From positions 1-64,000 of the forward strand of contig CAYUVH010000007.1 in NCBI GenBank assembly GCA_964448135.1: a stretch of 64,000 bases of DNA. The letters are read 5' to 3'. The position numbers and the translations under genes were made by a program. Of this stretch, positions 58,061 to 64,000 are shown piece after piece (position 1 is the first letter of the stretch; each line of letters begins with the position of its first letter). A model generated the notes under the pieces. That model was not told the DNA's origin, searched no databases, and was given only the letters and a program-made list of their open reading frames with translations. The stretch comes from CAYUVH01 sp964448135 (GTDB lineage Bacteria > Verrucomicrobiota > Verrucomicrobiia > Limisphaerales > UBA8199).

Positions 58061-59347
58061 CTAGGCTTTCCAGACCTGGCCGGGCTTGGTTTTGATGGTG
58101 GCCATCGCGTTGCGGGTGTCGATGATCAGCGGCGCCCAGTCGGCGAGTTCCTGGTAATTGACGTTCGCGTGATTGGTGGCGATGAGCACGGCGTCGTAGC
58201 CGGCGACGATTTCCTTGCTCCAACCGGTGGATTTGGTGCCCGTCCAGTGGGCGTGTTCGCGCGTGGGGCGGATCACTGGCACGTAAGGATCGTAGAAGGC
58301 CACGGTGGCACCACGCTGCTTCAGCATCTCCATGAGGACGTAGCTCGGCGATTCGCGTTCGTCGTCCACGTTGGGTTTGTAGGCGAGGCCGACGAGGAGG
58401 ACCTTGCTGCCTTTGACGGCTTTTTGGTGGTCGTTCAGGGCGTCGGCGACGCGGTGGACGACGTACTCGGGCATGGCGGTGTTGATTTCGCCGGCGAGTT
58501 CGATGAAGCGGGTGTTCTGTCCGTATTCGCGGGCCTTCCAAGTCAGATAGAAGGGATCAATCGGAATACAGTGACCGCCGAGGCCCGGGCCGGGATAGAA
58601 CGGCATGAAGCCGAAGGGCTTGGTCTTGGCGGCGTTGATGACTTCCCAGACGTCGATGCCCATGGCGCTGTAAACGATCTTGAGTTCGTTAACGAGGGCG
58701 ATGTTCACGCCGCGGAAAGTGTTTTCCAGCAGCTTGGCGGCCTCGGCCACGCGGCAGGAGGAAACCGGGACGACAGTTTTGACGGCCTTGGAATAGAGCG
58801 CGACGGATTTCTCAAGGCACGCGGGCGTGAAACCGCCGACGACCTTCGGGATGAGCGCGACTTTGCTGTCGGGATTGCCCGGGTCTTCGCGTTCGGGCGA
58901 GAAGGCGAGATGGAAATCGCGGCCGGCTTCGAGGCCGGAGCCGATTTCGAGCACGCGGCGGAGATCCTCGTCGGTCGTGCCGGGATAGGTGGTGGACTCG
59001 AGGACGACGAGCATGCCCTTACGCAAGTGGCTGGCGATGCTGCGGCCGGTGTCGAGGATGTAGGAGATATCCGGTTCGCGGTTTTTATTCAGCGGCGTCG
59101 GCACGCAGATGATGATGGCTTCAACTTCGCGGATGCGGCTGAAGTCGGTTGACGCGGAGAAGGCGCCGGACTTGGTGACTTCAACGACGGCGGCGGGCGC
59201 GATGTGCTTGATGTAGCTGCGGCCCTGATTGAGGGCGTCCACCTTGCCGGTGTCAATGTCGAGGCCGAGCACCGACACGCCGGAGCGCGCGAATTGAAAC
59301 GAGAGGGGCAATCCAACGTAGCCCAGTCCGATGACAGCGATTTTCAT
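58061..59347 (-). CDS. nucleotide-sugar 6-dehydrogenase (WbpA/WecC-type)
   Basis: 428 residues. The NAD fold begins KIAVIGLGYVGLPLS. The catalytic Cys is in GLGGHCIPIDPFYL, with the KTKPFGFMPFYPGP loop before it. Such enzymes oxidise UDP-sugars (HexNAc or glucose) to uronic acids for surface polysaccharides. Its start is 12 bases from the Wzx stop. Confidence 0.93.
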   Translation of the reverse strand: MKIAVIGLGYVGLPLSFQFARSGVSVLGLDIDTGKVDALNQGRSYIKHIAPAAVVEVTKSGAFSASTDFSRIREVEAIIICVPTPLNKNREPDISYILDTGRSIASHLRKGMLVVLESTTYPGTTDEDLRRVLEIGSGLEAGRDFHLAFSPEREDPGNPDSKVALIPKVVGGFTPACLEKSVALYSKAVKTVVPVSSCRVAEAAKLLENTFRGVNIALVNELKIVYSAMGIDVWEVINAAKTKPFGFMPFYPGPGLGGHCIPIDPFYLTWKAREYGQNTRFIELAGEINTAMPEYVVHRVADALNDHQKAVKGSKVLLVGLAYKPNVDDERESPSYVLMEMLKQRGATVAFYDPYVPVIRPTREHAHWTGTKSTGWSKEIVAGYDAVLIATNHANVNYQELADWAPLIIDTRNAMATIKTKPGQVWKA

Positions 59348-59359
59348 GTTCGTAATAGC

Positions 59360-60961
59360 TTAAGATGTCTTCTGATCGTGGTTTTGACGGGAGGCAGGGT
59401 CCAGGTGGAGCAATTGCAATACGCGGCGCATGGGTTTGGGAAAGCGGTCGAGGGGTACGAGCGTGCAGAGGCGTTTCAGGGACAGATAACCGGCCACGAG
59501 CGTGATCACGGTTCCTGCGGCGATCGCGGCCAGCGGCGGCAGGAAGCGCCAGCCGATGAAGACCACGGCGATCACGACTGCGTAGGTCAGGCCGATGTTG
59601 CGATTGACGGACGTCCAACGAAAACCGCTGAGCCAGCGGACGACGAAATAGATGAGGGCGAGGTAAAAAACGTAGCCGGCGAAGAAGGCCATGCCGCCGC
59701 CGTTCAAACCGAACTGGCGGACGCCAAACCAGACGAACGCAACCTGCACCACGTTGGCGGCGCACTCACTCCAGAAAAACGGCTGTTTCGCGCCTTTGGC
59801 GAGAAGGATGAAGCCCATGGGCCAGCTCACGACGCGCAGCATCATGCCGAGGCAAATCCAGCGCAGCACCTGAATGGCGGGCTCAAAGGCCGGGGTGTAG
59901 AAAAGGTGGATGAGTTGCGGAGCGAAGGTGAGGGTCGCAAGCACGCCCGGCCCGGCGAGCAGGAGGCTGACTTCGGCCTGTTCGTTGACGAGATGGTTGC
60001 ACTCGGTGTTGTTATTGGCGGCGGCGGTCAGGCGCGGGAAGAAGTCGGCGCCCATGGCCAGCAACACGATGCTGACGTATTGGCCACCGAGCGCCCAGGC
60101 GGCGACATAGCAGCCGGCGTCGGCTTCACCGAGTTTGCGGAGGAGAATGGTCCGGACCAAATAGCTGGCGCCATTGGCCATCAGGCCGGTGGCCATGAAG
60201 ACGAAGCCCAGTTTGAGGAGCGCAGAAAGTTCGTCCGAGACGTCGTGCCAGGCGGTGGAGACGCTGGCGATGTTCACTTTGCGGCTGTACCACCAGGAAG
60301 CGCCGAGGGCGGCCGCGCCGACACAAATAAGCGAAGGCACCACGCCTTGCTCGCGCCAGATATAAACCACCGCGACGCTCATCAAGGTGCCATAGAAGGC
60401 ACCCAGGACATTGGCAAGGGCGATGTCGGCGATGCGGCGCATCCCTTGTAAAACGGCGAGTTGCGCAGCGGACATGGCGCCGAAGAAAACCGCGATGGAA
60501 AGCAGGGCAATGTTGGAAACATGGCCGCCTTTCGGGAACGAAAGCCGCGCCACCGGCAGGCTGAGGCCGACGAGCCCGAAGGCGCCGATGATAGCGAGGA
60601 TGAGCGCCACGCGACGAAGCGTGGTGACCGTGCGGGCGACGCGTTCGGGATTTTTGGTGGCGGTCGCTTCCGCGATCTGGCGGACGCCGCTGCTGCTGAT
60701 GCCCATTCCGGCCAGGCTTTGCGCCATGTCGATGATGGACTGGAAAACCCCGAGCAGACCGATGCCGGAGGGACCGATCAAGAGCGCGAGGGCCTTGTTG
60801 CGCACGACGCCGAGGAGCGTCCGCAGCATGGAAGAACCGCCGATGAGCGCGGAAGATTTGAGAATCTGGTGATAAGTATGCTTGCGCGGGGTACGCGCTT
60901 CCTCCCCGCCTGTGGGAATGGCGTTAAGCGGAGCGGCCATACTTTGGTTCCCAGCGCTCAT
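59360..60961 (-). CDS. Wzx-type O-antigen flippase
   Basis: 533 residues with 12-14 membrane segments of the WzxE/MATE-like type: SALIGGSSMLRTLLGVVRNKALALLIGPSGIGLLG near the N-terminus. It flips undecaprenyl-linked sugar units across the inner membrane. The start overlaps the aminotransferase stop in ATGA. Confidence 0.92.
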   Translation of the reverse strand: MSAGNQSMAAPLNAIPTGGEEARTPRKHTYHQILKSSALIGGSSMLRTLLGVVRNKALALLIGPSGIGLLGVFQSIIDMAQSLAGMGISSSGVRQIAEATATKNPERVARTVTTLRRVALILAIIGAFGLVGLSLPVARLSFPKGGHVSNIALLSIAVFFGAMSAAQLAVLQGMRRIADIALANVLGAFYGTLMSVAVVYIWREQGVVPSLICVGAAALGASWWYSRKVNIASVSTAWHDVSDELSALLKLGFVFMATGLMANGASYLVRTILLRKLGEADAGCYVAAWALGGQYVSIVLLAMGADFFPRLTAAANNNTECNHLVNEQAEVSLLLAGPGVLATLTFAPQLIHLFYTPAFEPAIQVLRWICLGMMLRVVSWPMGFILLAKGAKQPFFWSECAANVVQVAFVWFGVRQFGLNGGGMAFFAGYVFYLALIYFVVRWLSGFRWTSVNRNIGLTYAVVIAVVFIGWRFLPPLAAIAAGTVITLVAGYLSLKRLCTLVPLDRFPKPMRRVLQLLHLDPASRQNHDQKTS

Positions 60962-62058
60962 TTACCGATGCGATTCACTTCGCGGACAACGGCGGCGGCC
61001 TGCTCTTCGGTAAGGTGTGGACCCATCGGGAGGCTGAGGACGGTGTCGGCCAACTCTTCCGCGATCGGATAGGTGCCGCGTTTCCACCCGAGGTCGGCAT
61101 ACGCACCGGAAAGATGCGGCGGCACGGGATAATGGATCAGCGTACCGATGCCGGCGTCGTTGAGCTGCTTTTGGAAGTCGTCGCGCTTCGGGTGTTTCAC
61201 CACGAAGAGATGCCAGACCGGCTCGGCCCATTCGGGGACGTAGGGCAGCGTGAGGCCGGCCTTTGGAAATTCGGCGAGGAACGTGGCGGCATGTTTGCGG
61301 CGGCGCTCGTTCCATTCGTCGAGCTTGCGGAGTTTCACGCGCAACAGAGCGGCCTGCAATTCGTCGAGGCGGGAATTGTAGCCGATGATCTCGTTGTAAT
61401 ACTTCTTCTTCGAGCCGTAGTTGCGCAGCGTTCGGAGTTTGTCCGCGAGCGCGGCGTCGTCGGTGGTGATGGCGCCGGCGTCGCCAAGCGCGCCCAGGTT
61501 TTTGCCGGGATAAAAGCTGTGACCGGCAGCGTCACCCAGCGAGCCGGTGCGGCGGCCGCGATAACGCGCGCCCTGGGATTGGGCGTTGTCCTCGATGACT
61601 TTGAGGTTCGCCTTTTTCGCGATGGCGTTGATCGGATCCATGTCCGCCGGCTGGCCGTAGAGGTGCACAGGCATGATGGCCTTCGTGCGCTTCGTAAGGA
61701 CGGCTTCGATTTTGGCGGGGTCAATGTTCGACGTGCGCGGATCGGGTTCGACCGGGACCGGCTTCGCACCCGTGTAGGAAACAGCAAGCCAGGTGGCGAT
61801 GTAAGTGTTCGACGGGACGATGACTTCGTCGCCCTCGCCGATGCCGTAGGCGCGGAGAATCAGGTGGAGGGCTTCGAGGCCGTTGGCCACGCCAATGCAA
61901 TGCTTCGATTCGCAATAGGCGGCGTATTCCTGCTCGAAGGCTTCCACTTCGCGGCCCAGGATGTACCAGGCCGACTCCATGAAATGAACGTAAGCCTGAT
62001 CCAGCTCAGGCTTGAGCTCCGAGTACGGCCCAACGAAATCGAGGAAAGGTACCTTCAC
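60958..62058 (-). CDS. DegT/DnrJ/EryC1-type sugar aminotransferase (FdtB-like)
   Basis: 366 residues from a GTG at 62058. PLP lysine is in SFYPGKNLGALGDAGAI; CIGVANGLEALHLILRA and VIEDNAQSQGA are family motifs. With the FdtA-like isomerase it overlaps, it would make a 3-amino-3,6-dideoxyhexose. The GTG overlaps the isomerase stop (GTGA). Confidence 0.92.
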   Translation of the reverse strand: MKVPFLDFVGPYSELKPELDQAYVHFMESAWYILGREVEAFEQEYAAYCESKHCIGVANGLEALHLILRAYGIGEGDEVIVPSNTYIATWLAVSYTGAKPVPVEPDPRTSNIDPAKIEAVLTKRTKAIMPVHLYGQPADMDPINAIAKKANLKVIEDNAQSQGARYRGRRTGSLGDAAGHSFYPGKNLGALGDAGAITTDDAALADKLRTLRNYGSKKKYYNEIIGYNSRLDELQAALLRVKLRKLDEWNERRRKHAATFLAEFPKAGLTLPYVPEWAEPVWHLFVVKHPKRDDFQKQLNDAGIGTLIHYPVPPHLSGAYADLGWKRGTYPIAEELADTVLSLPMGPHLTEEQAAAVVREVNRIGK

Positions 62059-62471
62059 GCGGGCGAACTCCCCATGGCGCGCAGGTAATCCTTGTAATCG
62101 CGGTAGTAGTCCTTCTCGTCGTACGATTCCGAAGCGAGCGCGAGGCAGACGGAGCCGGACGAGAAATTATCAATCTCGCGCCAGATCATCGGCGGCAGGT
62201 GCAGGCCGTAATACGAGCGGTTCAGGTGGAAGCGTTGCTTTTCCTTGCCGTCGTACGCGATGACATCAAAGCTGCCCGACATGGCGATCAGGAACTGATG
62301 GCACTTCTTCAACGCGTGGCCGGCGCGGTCGGCGCCGCCGGGGACATCGTAAAGATAAAACACGCGCTTGATGGCAAAGGGAATATGCCGGTCGTTTTCA
62401 AGAAAGGTCAGGTTGCCGCGGGGATCATTGATCTTCGGCAATTCCACAATTCGACAATGGCTCACATCCAT
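62055..62471 (-). CDS. sugar 3,4-ketoisomerase, FdtA/QdtA-like cupin
   Basis: 138 residues from the ATG at 62471. Cupin motifs: ELPKINDPRGNLTFLE, RVFYLYDVPGGADRAGHALKK with the metal/active His pair, and YGLHLPPMIWREID. It isomerises dTDP-4-keto-6-deoxyglucose ahead of the aminotransferase. RmlA/RmlB are not in the window. Confidence 0.9.
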   Translation of the reverse strand: MDVSHCRIVELPKINDPRGNLTFLENDRHIPFAIKRVFYLYDVPGGADRAGHALKKCHQFLIAMSGSFDVIAYDGKEKQRFHLNRSYYGLHLPPMIWREIDNFSSGSVCLALASESYDEKDYYRDYKDYLRAMGSSPA

Positions 62472-62499
62472 AAGGTATCCGTTCGGTTTCCGACGAGAT

Positions 62500-63108
62500 T
62501 TACTGCAAGTTTTGTTCCCGCGGGTGATCTTTATCCCACTGGAGCACATCCTTTTCGGCCAGTTTCGCGAGAGGTTCGAGGCGTTTACGCACGCCGGGCC
62601 AGTCTTTTCCGTCCAAAAGAAAGTGGATTTGGGCGACGCTGACGCCGCCGATGACGGCGCTATTTTCCTCCACGCGCACCTGGCGAAAGCCAAATTTCCG
62701 ATTCAGCGACAGCACTGGCTGATTTGTGGACACGGTCTTGACGCGCAATTCGCGCATTTTCAAGGGTCCAAAGGCCACGTCGAAGGCGAGCATGGCGCTG
62801 GGAATCGCCGTCGAGACGCCGGGGCGGATAACCCAGCGGCCGGATTCAGCACTGTCACCAGTCACGTCATAAATGCCATAGGCGCCGACCGCGGTGCCGC
62901 TGAGAGTCTCGATGATGAAATAATAATCGCCGGGACGCGCAAAATATTTTTCGAGCCAGGCGCGCTGGGCGTTCACATCGGTGGCGGAATCCCCCACCCT
63001 ACCCTTGGCATGGTCGAGGTTGCGCAGCCAGACGATGAAGGCGGCGTCATCCATCGTCACCGGCCGCAGACGCGTGCCGTAAGCTTCGACTCGGATTTGA
63101 TGTTCCAT
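62500..63108 (-). CDS. GNAT-family N-acetyltransferase
   Basis: 202 residues of the RimJ/RimL type (TRLRPVTMDDAAFIVWLRN, NQPVLSLNRKFGFRQV). In this setting it may acetylate the amino sugar from the aminotransferase, the role filled by FdtC in other organisms (inference). Confidence 0.85.
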   Translation of the reverse strand: MEHQIRVEAYGTRLRPVTMDDAAFIVWLRNLDHAKGRVGDSATDVNAQRAWLEKYFARPGDYYFIIETLSGTAVGAYGIYDVTGDSAESGRWVIRPGVSTAIPSAMLAFDVAFGPLKMRELRVKTVSTNQPVLSLNRKFGFRQVRVEENSAVIGGVSVAQIHFLLDGKDWPGVRKRLEPLAKLAEKDVLQWDKDHPREQNLQ

Positions 63109-63117
63109 AGCGATGAA

Positions 63118-63555
63118 TCAGATCCGGATTACGACTTCCTGGCGGTAAAAGAACATGATGCGCTTGACGCCCACAATGCGCGCGGAGATTTCTTTGACCT
63201 TTTCGACCAGCACGATGCCGAGGCCCGTGCCGGCGCCCTTGCCGTGCAGGGCGTAGTCGGGATGAGACGCGACGTGGATGATGACGATCTCCTCGGGAGT
63301 GGTGCGCAAAAAGACCACAAGGCCAACCAGCTCGCCGTTGCGATCGCGATCGCAGGCGAACAGGGTCTGCGCATCCTGCTTGCCGACGCGCACGACCAGT
63401 TCGTCCCCGACTTCCTCGACCCGCGGATGGCCGAAGCGCTGGAGCGAGTGCAGGATGCCTTCGCGCACCAGGTGCTGGCGGGGGTTGAAAAAGAGGAGGT
63501 CTTCAAGCGCTGAGCGGCTGGTTTTCGGAACTCGTGAGGTGAAGACGAGATTCAC
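63118..63555 (-). CDS. GNAT-like acetyltransferase
   Basis: 145 residues from a GTG at 63555 that overlaps the carrier-protein stop (GTGA). VASHPDYALHGKGAGTGLGIVLVEKV resembles the acetyl-CoA loop. GTG start and frame are chosen by the overlap. A role with the acyl carrier protein is possible. Confidence 0.7.
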   Translation of the reverse strand: MNLVFTSRVPKTSRSALEDLLFFNPRQHLVREGILHSLQRFGHPRVEEVGDELVVRVGKQDAQTLFACDRDRNGELVGLVVFLRTTPEEIVIIHVASHPDYALHGKGAGTGLGIVLVEKVKEISARIVGVKRIMFFYRQEVVIRI

Positions 63556-63773
63556 GTTCGCTTGCGGGACTGGACGAGCGCCCAGAGTTCGGTGACGGAA
63601 TTGACGCTCTCGAAATCGGCGGCGCGGAGATTGACCCCGTAATCCGCGTCGAGCATGGCGATGATGGAAAGCACCGCGAGGGAATCCCACTGGGGCAGCG
63701 ACTTGAGGGGGTCGGACTCGGTCAACCCCTCGGCCTCGAGGGCGGCAGCGACTTTGGGCAAAAATTCGTTCAT
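63552..63773 (-). CDS. acyl carrier protein
   Basis: 73 residues with the phosphopantetheine serine in LPQWDSLAVLSIIAML. A dedicated carrier beside acetyltransferases and a FabH-like enzyme suggests acyl decoration of a surface sugar. Confidence 0.88.
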   Translation of the reverse strand: MNEFLPKVAAALEAEGLTESDPLKSLPQWDSLAVLSIIAMLDADYGVNLRAADFESVNSVTELWALVQSRKRT

Positions 63774-63787
63774 AGGGTCAATGACTA

Positions 63788-64000
63788 TTACGGATAATCC
63801 ACCATTTCACAAAAAGCGAGCGGGCCAAGTTCCATCAACATCGCGGACCACGTGAGGCCGCCGCCGAAGCCCGCGAGGCACGCGCGGATCGAACCTTTTT
63901 TGAGTTGTTCGGCCAAATTGATAATCATTGCCGTAGGGATGGTCGCGCCGCTGGTGTTGCCAAAGCTCTCGACCACGTTGTTCGGCATTTTGGCGTGCGG
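63788..64000 (-). CDS. 3-oxoacyl-ACP synthase III-like, C-terminal part
   Basis: The frame covers the last 70 residues of a FabH-like enzyme: FGNTSGATIPTAMIINLAEQ with the active-site Asn, then GFGGGLTWSAMLMELGP. The N-terminal part lies beyond the right edge. It probably loads or condenses an acyl group on the adjacent carrier protein. Confidence 0.85.
   Translation of the reverse strand, partial: PHAKMPNNVVESFGNTSGATIPTAMIINLAEQLKKGSIRACLAGFGGGLTWSAMLMELGPLAFCEMVDYP

Overview
The window looks like a chromosomal segment of a GC-rich, Gram-negative-type bacterium, most probably from Verrucomicrobiota (Pedosphaera/Limisphaerales-like). The basis is the gene types (a GH106-type enzyme, a Gld-type ABC module with DUF4340, a Tat-exported sugar isomerase, many secreted proteins of unknown function) and the short word-like repeats filling the gaps. 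This assignment is inference; no rRNA is present.

Bases 1-18,457 hold the unusual part. On the minus strand lie about 29 tRNA-shaped genes in several runs, most with a DNA-encoded CCA end. Read by anticodon they cover all 20 amino acids, including a CAT tRNA with the initiator-type C1-A72 mismatch. In every complete one position 55 of the T loop is G instead of U. In almost all that still have a D arm, G18 is replaced by A, U or C, while 19 and 56 remain complementary (G-C mostly, U-A twice, C-G once). The tRNA elbow has therefore been rebuilt in a coordinated way. Interleaved on the same strand are an Rnl5-type RNA ligase, an SPFH/slipin, a Ro60 (TROVE) protein, a short RtcB-type ligase, a 41-codon ORF coupled to rtcB, and a 49-codon basic ORF.

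Between Ro60 and rtcB (12.67-15.12 kb) is a cluster of about 9-11 Y-RNA-like elements. Each is closed by a short covarying stem with a GGGCCG-type 5' strand and a CUUG(U/C)CC-type 3' strand, close to the known Ro60-binding helix. On top sit varied tRNA-derived modules: acceptor-closed (circularly permuted), linear, or reduced. A LysR-type regulator sits inside this cluster on the plus strand. Three unrelated plus-strand genes (GH106-type, FHA-PrsW, subtilase) interrupt the left part. I propose that this is one RNA-repair/Ro60 island with its own alternative tRNA set. That is the main discovery candidate.

Bases 18.5-30.9 kb are ordinary: a possible structured RNA with a strong terminator, Fe-dependent alcohol dehydrogenase, ABM monooxygenase, MsrB, sorbosone/glucose-dehydrogenase-like protein, NlpC/P60 lipoprotein, sugar isomerase, cysK, rho and a WYL regulator. 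Bases 30.9-49.9 kb hold an envelope-lipid group (hydrolase, acyltransferase/acyl-ACP synthetase, lnt, MFS, MarR), a trypsin-like protease, a four-gene Gld-type ABC module, a TPR lipoprotein, a 33-residue AURKAIP1/COX24-type protein and hisG. Bases 50.2-52.7 kb carry arsR-arsM-arsC and purN. From 52.8 kb come small unknowns, a large GH25 lysozyme and, up to the right edge, a minus-strand polysaccharide cluster (nucleotide-sugar dehydrogenase, Wzx, FdtB/FdtA-like proteins, acetyltransferases, acyl carrier protein, FabH-like synthase cut by the edge).
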